NCBI RefSeq assembly: GCF_028289855.1 | Contig: NZ_JAQGKZ010000031.1 | Coordinates: 1 to 32,224 of the forward strand | DNA from: Sphingomonas bacterium | Lineage (GTDB): Bacteria > Pseudomonadota > Alphaproteobacteria > Sphingomonadales > Sphingomonadaceae | Reading direction: 5' to 3' | Length of the DNA stretch: 32,224 nt | Shown here: positions 9,187 to 17,643 of the stretch, in pieces | Layout of the letters: the number at the start of each line of letters is the position of its first letter | Numbering within the stretch: the first letter of the stretch is position 1 | Notes under the pieces: generated by a model | The model's database searches: none | What the model was told of the DNA's origin: nothing | Seen by the model: the letters and a program-made list of their open reading frames with translations, nothing else | Program-made: the position numbers and the translations under genes

Positions 9187-9996
9187 TCAGCGCTTTCCTC
9201 GTGGCGCCGTTCGCCGCGGTGTTGACGGTGGTTTGGGAGGCGTCGCCGCGGGGACTTTTCCGCGCGCGCGGAATTGAGGCTCGAACAATGTTGTCATCTC
9301 CGCCGGCTGGCCGTCCGCGTTCAGTGCCGGCGTGAGCGGTATTTGTCCGGCAACCCGACAGGCGCCCAGATCGGCGGCGTCGTCCCCCGACGAGCGATAG
9401 ATGCGGCACAACAGCAATTTACCCTCAGCGGAGACGTCCACATCAAGCATGGGCGGCGGTGTGGACGGGCTGGCCGGCGCGTCGATCATCAGATCTGCAA
9501 GGTTTTGCGGCGCCGCTCTGCGTTGATAGGGGCGCCATCCGGGGGGTGCCGGTGCCGGCGGCGCGCCGATATATTCGCCACCCTTGCTCACGCTCATATA
9601 CGACACGAGCAATTTGACGACGCCGCCGCTCTTCGTGCCGTCTTTTGTCAACCCGTGAATAAAACGACCCCGCTTCCCGAGAATAGCGCAGAGCAGCTCG
9701 GACGGCACAGGCCCGCTCGACCACTCGAGCCGGCAATCGGTGATTTGATCGTTGCCCGAGACGGTAATGACAACGCTGAACTGGACCCCACGGCCGTATG
9801 TTGCGGCGTACAACGCGTCGGTATCTGCATGCGTCAGCCAATCCTTGACGTCGCCGACGGGCATTGCCGCGCGGAAGCTCGTCGTGTCGTCGGAAGATGC
9901 CGCCAGCCCGACGATCCGTTCCATATTGGCCGATTGAGCGGTCGCTGCCGCGGGCGCAAGTACCGCCGCGGCTGTAGTGAGCAATGTAAGCCGCAA
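9187..9996 (-). CDS. Secreted protein with two TonB C-terminal-like units
   Basis: A protein of about 269 residues with a Sec signal peptide ending near ATAQS. Two similar units follow. Each has a strand of the form V-V-x-V-S, then D/L-C-R-x-x-R/W-S-S-G, a Cys about 15 residues on, and a loop leading to a K/N-D-G segment (roughly residues 75-130 and 180-230). This pattern matches the C-terminal domain of TonB-family energy transducers as often seen in sphingomonads, but there is no N-terminal anchor with a long Pro-Lys region. The C terminus is Pro/Arg-rich. No ATG precedes the signal peptide in frame; TTG at 9996, behind a run of G, is the best start, with TTG 9984 as alternative. It follows the M14 gene by 20 bases. 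Confidence 0.7.
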   Translation of the reverse strand: MRLTLLTTAAAVLAPAAATAQSANMERIVGLAASSDDTTSFRAAMPVGDVKDWLTHADTDALYAATYGRGVQFSVVITVSGNDQITDCRLEWSSGPVPSELLCAILGKRGRFIHGLTKDGTKSGGVVKLLVSYMSVSKGGEYIGAPPAPAPPGWRPYQRRAAPQNLADLMIDAPASPSTPPPMLDVDVSAEGKLLLCRIYRSSGDDAADLGACRVAGQIPLTPALNADGQPAEMTTLFEPQFRARGKVPAATPPKPPSTPRRTAPRGKR

Positions 9997-10016
9997 ATCG
10001 AGCCCCCCAAAAGTTC

Positions 10017-11135
10017 CTAAATCCCGTCGATCACCTCTTCGACCGTCTCCAGCATCGCCACCGCCAGCGCCTTCGACCTTTCCGGCGACCATCCGAACTC
10101 CGCATCGGGGTTCGGGTCATGGTCCTTGAACGGCATTTCCAGCGTCATCGCGACCGCGCCGAAGCGTTCGGCGAGCTGGTTGGTCGACATCGTCAGATTG
10201 GCCTTGCCCGGCGCCGATTTGTCATAGCCCTTTTCGGTCTGGAACTCGGGCGTACGCGCCGCGAGGCGGCGGCCGAAATCGTAGAATTTCTCGCCGAGTG
10301 CGTCGGTCCAGCTCGGAATGCCCTCGAACCCCGCGAGGAAGTTTGCCGGGATGGCCTCGTCGCCATGGACGTCCATCGCCAGCTTGCACCCCGTCGCATC
10401 CATCGCGTCGCGGACCAGCTTGACCTCGGGGCTCTTCTCCATCGACGGCGTGTGCCATTCGCGGTTGAGGTTGATCCCCGCGGCGTTGGTGCGCAAATGC
10501 CCGCGGAAGGTGCCGTCGGGGTTCATGTTGGGAACGACGTAAAAGGTGCACTTCGCCTTGACCGCGTCCGCCGCCGGGCTGGTCAGCCATTCGAGCGCGC
10601 CCTCCATCCACCATTCGGCCATGCTCTCACCGGGGTGCTGGCGGGCGTAGAGCCAGACCGGCTTGTCGCCCGATCCGATCGTCAGCAGGTCGATCGCGCG
10701 GCCGTCTAGACTGTGGCCGAGCTCGCGGTGCGCGACACCAGGCATCGCGGCGTATGTCGCAATCAGCGCTTCGTGCTGCTCCATCGTATACGGCGCGAAA
10801 TAGGCGAACCAGGCGAGCGGCGAGTCCGATTGCCAATCGAATTCGAGCACACCGCCCTGATACCGAGTCTCGATCATCCGCCACGCCACGCGATCGGTCG
10901 ACGCGCGCGTCTTGTACCCCGGCCAGCCGAACGGATAGGCCGATCCCCCGGCGTTGAGGATACGGAAGGTCAGTTTGCGCCCGGCGGCATTGGCCAGCCG
11001 GAACGAGAACCATTGGTAGAAATCCGAATCCTTGTCCTTGACGATCTCGAGGTCGATTCGGTCCCCCTCGATCGCGATCAGCTCAATGTTGCCGCCATCG
11101 AAGGCGGAGGTGATGGCAATTGGGGTCTCGGTCAT
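10017..11135 (-). CDS. M14 family zinc carboxypeptidase (cytosolic carboxypeptidase type)
   Basis: A 372-residue metallocarboxypeptidase. The zinc ligands are His167 and Glu170 (QHPGE) and His258 (DVHGDE), and the catalytic Glu is Glu333 (TLEMPF). The pre-catalytic N-terminal beta domain (1-115) and NMNPDG (203-208) with NLNREW (222-227) place it with the cytosolic carboxypeptidase/AGBL-like branch, which removes C-terminal residues such as glutamate. No signal peptide is seen. The start at 11135 is chosen because its ATG overlaps the stop of the DUF4136 gene as ATGA; the open frame upstream of it lies inside that gene. Confidence 0.93.
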   Translation of the reverse strand: MTETPIAITSAFDGGNIELIAIEGDRIDLEIVKDKDSDFYQWFSFRLANAAGRKLTFRILNAGGSAYPFGWPGYKTRASTDRVAWRMIETRYQGGVLEFDWQSDSPLAWFAYFAPYTMEQHEALIATYAAMPGVAHRELGHSLDGRAIDLLTIGSGDKPVWLYARQHPGESMAEWWMEGALEWLTSPAADAVKAKCTFYVVPNMNPDGTFRGHLRTNAAGINLNREWHTPSMEKSPEVKLVRDAMDATGCKLAMDVHGDEAIPANFLAGFEGIPSWTDALGEKFYDFGRRLAARTPEFQTEKGYDKSAPGKANLTMSTNQLAERFGAVAMTLEMPFKDHDPNPDAEFGWSPERSKALAVAMLETVEEVIDGI

Positions 11136-11722
11136 TTGACCGTAATAGTCCGACCCGATTCGCCGGGGAACCCCGTGAACATCGCTTTCGCAAGCTTTGC
11201 CGGCACGGCGTTGGCGTCGCCGGTGCCGGCGCGGCGGATCAGGCGAGTCTGCGCCTTGCCTTCCCACACGCCCGAGTCGCCGGCGCGGCGATTGATCCGG
11301 ACGGACAGCGTTGCGGCGATGTCGTCGCGCCACTCGCGCTTCCCGATCGGGATACCGCCACCGACGCCGACATCGACGCCGCCACCGCGGCCATAGCTGC
11401 CGCCGCCGACGCCGAGGCCGAGCGTGAACGGCGCCGGGCCGCGCACCGATCGCGTGTCGCTGCGGAACCCGATCCGCGCGACGAAGGTGGAGCCGGCGCC
11501 CGCCGGCACGACGGTGTAACCCTGCGCGGTCAGCGCATCGCCGACCGCTGCCGCATAGCTCTGGAAGGCGGGCCCGTCGTTGACGCCCTCCTCGGGCGCC
11601 AGGCTGATCGTGCCGCGTTCGACCGCGTCGGCGCGGAACCGCGTCACCTCGGTCGGGAACACGGGCGCCGCCGTCGTGCAGCCGGTCATTGCCAATGCCG
11701 CTATCAATACCGCCTTGCGCAT
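11132..11722 (-). CDS. DUF4136 family lipoprotein
   Basis: A 196-residue protein with a lipoprotein signal, MRKAVLIAALAMTGC, whose Cys15 would be lipidated. The mature part matches the DUF4136 pattern: a first strand VTRFRADAV, a helix AFQSYAAAVGDALTAQGY, strands FVARIGF and, after a glycine-rich stretch (GLGVGGG, VDVGVGGG), WEGKAQT. Such proteins are envelope lipoproteins of unknown role. The start is supported by AAGGAAAAG before ATG 11722; the longer open frame is rejected because it lacks a signal sequence. It is the first gene of a three-gene operon with the M14 peptidase and the TonB-C-like protein. Confidence 0.85.
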   Translation of the reverse strand: MRKAVLIAALAMTGCTTAAPVFPTEVTRFRADAVERGTISLAPEEGVNDGPAFQSYAAAVGDALTAQGYTVVPAGAGSTFVARIGFRSDTRSVRGPAPFTLGLGVGGGSYGRGGGVDVGVGGGIPIGKREWRDDIAATLSVRINRRAGDSGVWEGKAQTRLIRRAGTGDANAVPAKLAKAMFTGFPGESGRTITVK

Positions 11723-11790
11723 GTTCTTTTCCTTCTCGTTGCACTCGTGCAACGCATCGCCGCCGAGTCCGTTTCGTGGCCCCGCGCGGG

Positions 11791-11817
11791 TTGACTTCGC
11801 CCGACCCCCACTATAGG
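11791..11817 (+). promoter_or_regulatory. Putative promoter of the L36 gene
   Basis: TTGACT at 11791-11796 and TATAGG at 11812-11817 are separated by 15 bp, slightly short. They lie about 48 bases before the L36 ATG, in the space divergent from the DUF4136 gene. Sequence-based guess only. Confidence 0.45.
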
Positions 11818-11864
11818 CGCGCCGCTTCCAGTTTTCACCGATAAAGCAAGCAAAGCGCGCTCCC

Positions 11865-11990
11865 ATGAAGATTCGCAATTCACTCAAGTCGCTCAAGGAC
11901 CGTCATCGCGACAACCGCGTGATCCGTCGCCGCGGCCGCACCTATGTCATCAACAAGACCAACCGCCGCTTCAAGGCCCGCCAGGGCTGA
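11865..11990 (+). CDS. rpmJ: 50S ribosomal protein L36, type B (41 aa)
   Basis: A 41-residue, strongly basic protein beginning [20 protein letters not shown] and ending NRRFKARQG. It matches the zinc-free L36 form (type B, also called YkgO) that lacks the CxxC...CxxxxH zinc ribbon. L36 binds 23S rRNA in the large subunit. In alphaproteobacteria this type is often the only L36, so it need not be a stress paralogue. The HAD gene starts 5 bases after its stop. Confidence 0.95.
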   Translation: MKIRNSLKSLKDRHRDNRVIRRRGRTYVINKTNRRFKARQG

Positions 11991-11995
11991 GCGAA

Positions 11996-12610
11996 ATGGC
12001 CTCGCCGACGTCGGTCATTTTCGACGTCGGCCGTGTCCTGTTCGATTGGAACCTGCGGTTCCTGTACGAGCGTCTCATCCCCGACGATGAGGCGCTCGAT
12101 GCGTTTCTGCGCGATGTCGTCACGCCCGAATGGCATTTTCAACACGATGCTGGGCGCTCCTTCGCCGACACCTCGACCGAACTGACTGCGGAGCATCCGC
12201 ACCACGCCGAGTTGATCGCCGCGCTCGCCCCGCAATTCAACGAGACGATCGGCCCCGCAATACCCGGCATGACCGAATTGGTCGCCGATCTTCACGCGGC
12301 AGGCGTGCCGCTCTACGCGATCACCAATTTCTCCGGCGAATTCTGGCCGCCGTTCCGCGCGCGCGAGGCCGAATTCTTCGCGCCGTTCCGTGATGTGGTG
12401 GTGTCGGGCGACGAGAAACTGGTGAAGCCCGATGCCGCCATCTACCGCCTCGCGCTGGAGCGGTTTGGACTCGAGCCTGAAGAAGCGGTGTTCATCGACG
12501 ACAATGTGGCGAACGTGGTAGGGGCGAATGCGTTGGGCATCCATGCTTTGCTGTTCACCGGCGAGCCCAAACTGCGCACCGACCTTCGAGACCTGGGCTT
12601 CGCGCTCTAA
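11996..12610 (+). CDS. HAD-superfamily hydrolase, YihX-like
   Basis: A 204-residue haloacid-dehalogenase-like hydrolase. The nucleophile is Asp10 in the first motif, FDVGRVLFDW; the second motif lies around ITNFSGEFW, the Lys is in LVKPDAAIY and the acidic motif is FIDDN. The second Asp of the usual DxD is Gly12, as in YihX (FDLGNV), a glucose-1-phosphate phosphatase of E. coli; the region after FIDDN (GANALGI) also resembles YihX. A sugar-phosphate phosphatase activity is therefore reasonable but not shown. It lies 5 bases after L36 with no strong ribosome binding site and is probably cotranscribed. Confidence 0.87.
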   Translation: MASPTSVIFDVGRVLFDWNLRFLYERLIPDDEALDAFLRDVVTPEWHFQHDAGRSFADTSTELTAEHPHHAELIAALAPQFNETIGPAIPGMTELVADLHAAGVPLYAITNFSGEFWPPFRAREAEFFAPFRDVVVSGDEKLVKPDAAIYRLALERFGLEPEEAVFIDDNVANVVGANALGIHALLFTGEPKLRTDLRDLGFAL

Positions 12611-12614
12611 TTAG

Positions 12615-12707
12615 CCGTCATCCTGAACTTGTTTCAGGATCCAACGCGCAACAACCTACGCCGTCGCCGGTGGCGCGATGGATGCTAAAACGAGTTCAGC
12701 ATGACGG
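12615..12707. repeat. Intergenic palindromic repeat, family A copy 2
   Basis: The left arm 12615-12643 and right arm 12679-12707 (29 bases each) form an imperfect inverted repeat. Compared with the copy at 4649-4736, the start CGTCA, the core ACTTGTT and the junction ATCCAACGCGC are kept, while several stem bases differ in both arms together. Again it lies between convergent genes (HAD and pyk), where it may act as a two-way terminator or mRNA 3' stabiliser. Confidence 0.8.
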
Positions 12708-12714
12708 ATGGGGG

Positions 12715-14169
12715 TCAGCCATACCCCTTCAACTCATCCCCGACGATACGCACGACGTGGATCACGTTGGTCGATCCCGGCGTCTTGAACGGCACGCCAG
12801 CCATCAGGATCACGCGGTCGCCGGCGATGGCCAGCTTGTGGCGCAGCACCATGCGCTTGGCCTTGGCGACCATGTCCTCGAACGAATCGACGTCGCGCGT
12901 ATGGACGGCATAGGCACCCCACAGCAGGCCGGATCGGCGCGCCGTGTCCATCCGTGGGGTCAGCACCATGATCGGCACGCCGGGCCGCTCGCGCGCGATG
13001 CGTCGCGCGGTCGAGCCCGAGCTGGTGAAGCACACGATTGCGGCGGCATCGACCGTCCTGGCGATGTTCTTGGCGGCTTCCGACAGCGCGTCGGCGGTGG
13101 TCGGGTCGGAGCGCACGACGGTGAAGTGGATGCGGTCGCCATGCATCGGGTCGCTTTCGACCGCTTCGCCGATCGCGTTCATCATCGCGACCGATTCGAT
13201 CGGCCATTTGCCCGCGGCGCTTTCCGCCGAGAGCATGATCGCGTCGGCGCCGTCATAGATCGCGGTGGCGACGTCAGACACTTCGGCGCGGGTGGGGGAG
13301 GGGCTCTCGATCATCGATTCGAGCATTTGCGTCGCGACCACCACGGGCTTGCCCTGGCGCCGCGCGGTTTCGACGATTCGCTTCTGCAACGGCGGCACGG
13401 TCTGCGGCGGCAGCTCGACGCCCAGATCGCCGCGCGCGACCATCACGCCGTCGCAGGCCTCGATGATCTCTTCGAGCCGCTCGATCGCGGCGGGCTTCTC
13501 GATCTTGGCGAGCAGTGCCGCCTTGCCGCCGATCAGCTTGCGCGCCTCGGCGAGATCCTCGGGGCGTTGGACGAAGCTGAGCGCAATCCAGTCAACGCCC
13601 TGATCGACTGCGAACGCCAGGTCGCTGCGGTCCTTCTCGGTCAGCGCCGCCATCGGCACGACGACGTCGGGGACGTTGAGCCCCTTGTTGTTGGAGAGCG
13701 GCCCGCCGACCTCGACGTTTGTCACGATCCGTTTATCGTCGTGCTCGATCACGCGCAGCACCAGCTTGCCGTCGTCGAGTAACAACCGCGCGCCCGATTC
13801 CATCGCTTCGAATATCTCGCGATGCGGCAATTCGACGCGAGTCGCATCGCCCGGCGTCTTGTCGCGGTCGAGCGTGAAGGTGGAGTCGGTGACGAGCTCG
13901 ACCTTGCCGCCCTCGAACTTGCCGACGCGGAGTTTCGGCCCCTGCAGATCGGCGAGGATCGTCGTCGGGCGGCCGTATTTCTTTTCGAGGCTTCGGATCG
14001 CCTCGATCACCGCGACCTTCGACGCCTGATCGCCGTGGCTCATGTTGACGCGGAACGCGTCGGCGCCGGCCTCGTAGAGCTTGGCGATCATCTCGGCGGT
14101 GTTGCTCGCGGGGCCCAGTGTCGCGAGGATGCGGACCTTGCGCGAGCGGGGGGCGATCGACTTGGTCAT
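12715..14169 (-). CDS. pyk: Pyruvate kinase
   Basis: Catalyses the last step of glycolysis, phosphoenolpyruvate plus ADP to pyruvate plus ATP. The 484-residue protein is full length: ATLGPAS (16-22), FRVNMSHG (39-46), LLAKIEKPAA with catalytic Lys222 and metal ligand Glu224, Asp248 in ARGDLG, then SPSPTRAEVSDVA and a normal C-terminal domain. The start at 14169 puts the TLGP motif at the usual distance. It stands alone; the next gene upstream, DUF1244, is divergent. Its 3' end meets the HAD gene across repeat family A. Confidence 0.97.
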   Translation of the reverse strand: MTKSIAPRSRKVRILATLGPASNTAEMIAKLYEAGADAFRVNMSHGDQASKVAVIEAIRSLEKKYGRPTTILADLQGPKLRVGKFEGGKVELVTDSTFTLDRDKTPGDATRVELPHREIFEAMESGARLLLDDGKLVLRVIEHDDKRIVTNVEVGGPLSNNKGLNVPDVVVPMAALTEKDRSDLAFAVDQGVDWIALSFVQRPEDLAEARKLIGGKAALLAKIEKPAAIERLEEIIEACDGVMVARGDLGVELPPQTVPPLQKRIVETARRQGKPVVVATQMLESMIESPSPTRAEVSDVATAIYDGADAIMLSAESAAGKWPIESVAMMNAIGEAVESDPMHGDRIHFTVVRSDPTTADALSEAAKNIARTVDAAAIVCFTSSGSTARRIARERPGVPIMVLTPRMDTARRSGLLWGAYAVHTRDVDSFEDMVAKAKRMVLRHKLAIAGDRVILMAGVPFKTPGSTNVIHVVRIVGDELKGYG

Positions 14170-14245
14170 GCGGCGTGGGCGTCCTCGGCTTGTGCGCTCC
14201 TGCCTCTACCCCCTATCGCGTCGCGATCAACCTTGGAGCATTCGT

Positions 14246-14536
14246 ATGGATAGCCTCGACCAGATCGACGACGCGGCCGCCGCGCAGGCGTTCCGCCGGC
14301 TGATCCGCCATCTGCGCCATCGCAGCGATGCGCAGAATGTCGACTTGATGGGGCTCGCCGGGTTCTGCCGCAATTGCCTGTCGGACTGGATTGGCGAGGC
14401 GGCCGGGATCGACAAGGCGGTCGCGCGCGAGGCGATCTACGGCATGGCGTACGATCAGTGGAAGGCGACGCATCAGGCCGAGGCGACGCCCGAGCAATTG
14501 CGGCGAATGGAAGAAAGCGTCGCGAAGAATGCGTGA
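14246..14536 (+). CDS. DUF1244 family protein
   Basis: A 96-residue soluble helical protein of the DUF1244 (SMc04008-like) family, recognisable by FCRNCLSDW with Cys41 and Cys44 and by YGMAYDQWKA. The family is common in alphaproteobacteria; function is not established, and the cysteine pair could bind metal. The start at 14246 follows TTGGAG at a suitable distance; the frame is open further upstream, but that part overlaps the divergent pyk gene and is not family sequence. Confidence 0.88.
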   Translation: MDSLDQIDDAAAAQAFRRLIRHLRHRSDAQNVDLMGLAGFCRNCLSDWIGEAAGIDKAVAREAIYGMAYDQWKATHQAEATPEQLRRMEESVAKNA

Positions 14537-14629
14537 CGAATCGGATCGCTTCGGGCATCGGCTGCGCTTCATCGCAATTTTTTAGCAGCGGCGCCGGCAA
14601 CCGTCGGCGTACCGCGGATATGGGGATGT

Positions 14630-14899
14630 ATGGCTGACGAAGAACGTGGCGAAGGCATGGGCGGCGGGCGCGTCGCGGCGGACGAACTGCGGTTGCTGAT
14701 CGAACGCGCCGAGCGGCTCGAGGAAGAAAAGCGCGGCATCGCCGACGACATCAAGGACGTTATGGGCGAGGCCAAGAGCCGCGGTTACGACACCAAGGCG
14801 ATTCGCAAGATCCTGGCGATTCGCAAGAAGAAGAAGGACGAGTATCAGGAGGAGGAAGCGATCCTCGAAACGTACCTCCACGCGCTGGGTATGATCTGA
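14630..14899 (+). CDS. gapR: GapR-type (DUF2312) DNA-binding protein
   Basis: An 89-residue, highly charged helical protein. The order [42 protein letters not shown] and [14 protein letters not shown] is that of the DUF2312 family, whose characterised member is GapR of Caulobacter, also 89 residues. GapR binds overtwisted, AT-rich DNA as a tetramer ahead of replication forks and transcription and stimulates type II topoisomerases. The N-terminal coiled coil (about 18-60) and the basic helices that encircle DNA are visible. It is 93 bases after the DUF1244 gene and has a GGGGA ribosome binding site. Confidence 0.92.
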   Translation: MADEERGEGMGGGRVAADELRLLIERAERLEEEKRGIADDIKDVMGEAKSRGYDTKAIRKILAIRKKKKDEYQEEEAILETYLHALGMI

Positions 14900-14933
14900 T
14901 CCTGTCCGGCTCCCCGCGCACGACAAATCGGCC

Positions 14934-16112
14934 ATGAACGCCGCGCCCTATGACGCGATCGTCCTCGGCGCGGGCGCGGCGGGGATGATGGCGGCGGCGG
15001 TCGCGGGGCAGCGGGGCGTTCGCGTGCTGCTCGTCGATCACGCCGACGAGCCGGGTAAGAAGATCCTGATTTCGGGCGGCGGGCGGTGCAATTTCACCAA
15101 TGTGCACGCCGCGCCCGACCGCTTCCTGTCGGCCAACCCGCATTTCGCGCGGTCGGCGCTGGCGCGCTACACCCCGGTGGATTTCATCGCGCTGGTCGAT
15201 GGCTATCGCATCGCGTGGCACGAAAAGACGCTGGGGCAATTGTTCTGCGACGGATCGGCGCGGCAGATCGTGACGATGCTGCGTAACGAATGCGCGGGCG
15301 GCGGGGTCGATTGGTCGCTGGGTGAGAGCGTCGATGAGCTCGACCATGCCGACGGGCAGTTCCGGGTGAGGATCGGGCGCAAGACCGCGACCGCGCCGAA
15401 ACTGGTGCTGGCGACCGGTGGCCCGTCGATCCCGCAAATGGGCGCGACCGGGTTCGCCTATGACGTCGCGCGCCGTTTCGGCCTCAAGGTGGTCGAGCCG
15501 CGTCCGGCGCTCGTCCCGCTGACACTCGGCGGCGACGAGACGCTGTTCCGCACGCTCTCCGGCGTGTCGGCGGACGTGGTCGCGTCGGCAGGCAAGGGCA
15601 GTTTCCGCGAAGCCGCACTGTTCACGCATCGCGGGCTGTCGGGGCCGGCGATCCTGCAAGCGTCGTCTTATTGGCGGCACGGCGAGGCCGTCGCGATCGA
15701 CTTTACGCCCGATCGAGCAGCCGGCTGGCTGGCAAGCGAAAAGCGCGCCCGTCCGCGCGCGACGCTGCGGTCGGCGATCGGCCAGGCGCTGCCCGGTCGC
15801 CTAGCCGAGGCGCTGGCCGACCGGATCGCGCTCGACGGCAACCTCGCCGATTTGACCGACAAGGCGCTGGCCGAGGCCGAAGCGCGGCTGTCGGCGTGGC
15901 CGTTCCATCCCAACGGCACCGAAGGCTTCGCCAAGGCCGAAGTGACGATCGGCGGCATCGCCACCGACGCGCTGTCGCAAACCACGTTCGAGGCGAAGGC
16001 GGTGCCGGGGCTGCACGTCATCGGCGAGGCGGTCGACGTCACCGGCTGGCTCGGCGGGTATAATTTCCAATGGGCCTGGGCGTCCGGCGTCGCCTGCGGG
16101 AAGAGTCTTTGA
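14934..16112 (+). CDS. NAD(P)/FAD-dependent oxidoreductase, YhiN/HI0933 family
   Basis: A 392-residue flavoprotein. The Rossmann dinucleotide motif GAGAAG (12-17) is followed by GKKILISGGGRCNFTN, the hallmark of the HI0933/YhiN (COG2081) family, and the protein ends with GWLGGYNFQWAWASG, the second FAD-contact region. Members are soluble; some reduce bile-acid intermediates (BaiN), but most have no known substrate. Length is normal. ATG 14934 lies 35 bases after gapR with no clear ribosome binding site. A long hairpin follows the stop. Confidence 0.9.
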   Translation: MNAAPYDAIVLGAGAAGMMAAAVAGQRGVRVLLVDHADEPGKKILISGGGRCNFTNVHAAPDRFLSANPHFARSALARYTPVDFIALVDGYRIAWHEKTLGQLFCDGSARQIVTMLRNECAGGGVDWSLGESVDELDHADGQFRVRIGRKTATAPKLVLATGGPSIPQMGATGFAYDVARRFGLKVVEPRPALVPLTLGGDETLFRTLSGVSADVVASAGKGSFREAALFTHRGLSGPAILQASSYWRHGEAVAIDFTPDRAAGWLASEKRARPRATLRSAIGQALPGRLAEALADRIALDGNLADLTDKALAEAEARLSAWPFHPNGTEGFAKAEVTIGGIATDALSQTTFEAKAVPGLHVIGEAVDVTGWLGGYNFQWAWASGVACGKSL

Positions 16113-16119
16113 TTGGTCG

Positions 16120-16200
16120 CGGCACCAGCCCGCTCCCCCACCCGATCGCCCATAGAATAAACTGATTTGGGCGGTCGGGTGGGGGAGCGGGCTGGTGCCG
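16120..16200. repeat. Long near-perfect inverted repeat upstream of yebC
   Basis: The arms 16120-16151 and 16169-16200 (32 bases each) are reverse complements with one mismatch, which in one RNA strand is a G-U pair. The 17-base loop (16152-16168) is AT-rich, in contrast with the GC-rich arms. It lies between the flavoprotein stop and the yebC start. A second short hairpin, CTCGCC-GAGA-GGCGAG, follows at 16203-16218. It may end the upstream transcript, or it may be a dispersed element. Confidence 0.88.
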
Positions 16201-16292
16201 CCCCTCGCCGAGAGGCGAGCAAGAAAATCGCGCTCTTTGACCCCTCGCGCGACCCGGTTTACAGACCCCGCCACAACGCCAACGAGGACCCA

Positions 16293-17036
16293 ATGGCAGG
16301 CCATTCGAAATACAAGAACATCATGTACCGCAAGGGCGCACAGGACAAGAAGCGCTCGGGCGCGTTTTCCAAGCTCAGCCGCGAAATCACCGTCGCGGCG
16401 AAGATGGGCTTGCCCGATCCCGACATGAACCCGCGGCTGCGGGCGGCGGTCAATGCCGCCAAGGCGCAGTCGATGCCCAAGGACAATATCCAGCGCTCGA
16501 TCGACAAGGCGTCGAAGGGCGACGCGGAGAATTACGAGGAAATCCGTTACGAGGCGTTCGGCCCCGGCGGCGTCTCGCTGATCGTCGAGACGCTGACCGA
16601 CAACCGCAACCGCACCGTCACCAACGTGCGCACCGCGATTTCGAAGAACGGCGGCAACCTCGGCGCGCCGGGATCGGTCAGCCACGGCTTCGACCGGATG
16701 GGGTTGATCACCTATCCGGCCAAGGCGGGCGACGACGAAAAAGTGTTCGAGGCCGCGCTGGAGGCCGGCGCAGAGGACGTGTCGTCGAGCGAGGACGGCC
16801 ACGAAATCTGGACCGCGCAGGGCGATTTGCACGAAGTCGCCAAGGCGCTCGAACCGGTGCTGGGGGAGGCGGAAGGCGCGAAGCTCGCGTGGCGTCCGCA
16901 AACGATGGTCGAGGTCGACGAGAAGGACGCGAGCACGCTGTTCAAGCTGATCGACGCGCTCGACGACGACGACGACGTCCAGACCGTGTGGGGCAATTAC
17001 GAAGTGCCGGACGCGGTGATGGAGAAGCTCGGCTAA
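16293..17036 (+). CDS. yebC: YebC/PmpR family DNA-binding protein (TACO1 homologue)
   Basis: A 247-residue cytosolic protein of the YebC family. It starts [20 protein letters not shown], the signature of the family, contains GPGGVS and [10 protein letters not shown], and ends with [13 protein letters not shown]. Family members have been described as transcriptional regulators and, more recently, as ribosome-associated factors that help translate proline stretches. ATG 16293 is preceded by GAGGA; the open frame further upstream passes through the inverted repeat and is not coding. yebC next to ruvC is a widely conserved arrangement. Confidence 0.95.
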   Translation: MAGHSKYKNIMYRKGAQDKKRSGAFSKLSREITVAAKMGLPDPDMNPRLRAAVNAAKAQSMPKDNIQRSIDKASKGDAENYEEIRYEAFGPGGVSLIVETLTDNRNRTVTNVRTAISKNGGNLGAPGSVSHGFDRMGLITYPAKAGDDEKVFEAALEAGAEDVSSSEDGHEIWTAQGDLHEVAKALEPVLGEAEGAKLAWRPQTMVEVDEKDASTLFKLIDALDDDDDVQTVWGNYEVPDAVMEKLG

Positions 17037-17070
17037 CGTTTGGGGGACGGTGATCGGGGGGAGGGGGGAC

Positions 17071-17643
17071 GTGCACGCTTTCGATTACATCTCGGTGCTG
17101 TTGTCCTTCGTGTTCGCCGCCGCGGTCACGCATGTGCTGGCGACGGCGGGCGACATCACGATAGGGTTCAAGCGGGTCGATTTTTCCTGGCTCAACGCCG
17201 GCTGGATGTTCGTCTCGCTGCTTTCGGTCACTGCATGGTGGATCGGCGTGTGGGATTTACGCGGGATCGGCGTGTGGTCGATGCCGGTGATCGGGTTCTT
17301 CTTTACCGTCGGCTGTCTGTTGTATCTTTTGGTGCGACTGGTTTGCCCGCGGATTCCGAGCGATGGTCCGATCGATCTCGAATCATTCCACCGTACCGAA
17401 GGGCGCAAATATATCAGCGCGTATTTCCTGCTCACGCTGGTGACGATCGGCACCAATTCGTTCTTTTCCGGCGGCATTCCGATCTGGGTAACGCAGAACT
17501 ATGCCGTCGTCCCGATGGCGCTCGCCAGCCTTGCCGCTGCGGTCTTCGCGTCGATACGCTGGGTTCAGACCGTTGCGATAGTCGTGATCGTCGCGATGTG
17601 GGTGTGGTATTTTGTCGCGCTGCAGCCGGCAATGACGGGATGA
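17071..17643 (+). CDS. Multi-pass membrane protein of unknown function
   Basis: A protein of about 190 residues with five or so hydrophobic segments: [51 protein letters not shown], a segment around [14 protein letters not shown], and two short ones at the C terminus. No family recognised. GTG 17071 is preferred over GTG 17050 because GAGGGGGG precedes it at proper spacing and the protein then begins at the first membrane segment. It ends in an ATGA overlap with ruvC, so the two are translationally coupled, although the gene is not part of the usual yebC-ruvC order. Confidence 0.72.
   Translation: MHAFDYISVLLSFVFAAAVTHVLATAGDITIGFKRVDFSWLNAGWMFVSLLSVTAWWIGVWDLRGIGVWSMPVIGFFFTVGCLLYLLVRLVCPRIPSDGPIDLESFHRTEGRKYISAYFLLTLVTIGTNSFFSGGIPIWVTQNYAVVPMALASLAAAVFASIRWVQTVAIVVIVAMWVWYFVALQPAMTG

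Noticed and set aside
12023..12040. HAD protein as inactive because the second Asp of DxD is Gly
   Set aside because: Active YihX-type phosphatases carry the same Gly, so loss of activity cannot be claimed.
14537..14629. Possible small RNA or terminator between DUF1244 and gapR
   Set aside because: There is a T run (14577-14582) after a weak 4-bp stem only; not strong enough to call.
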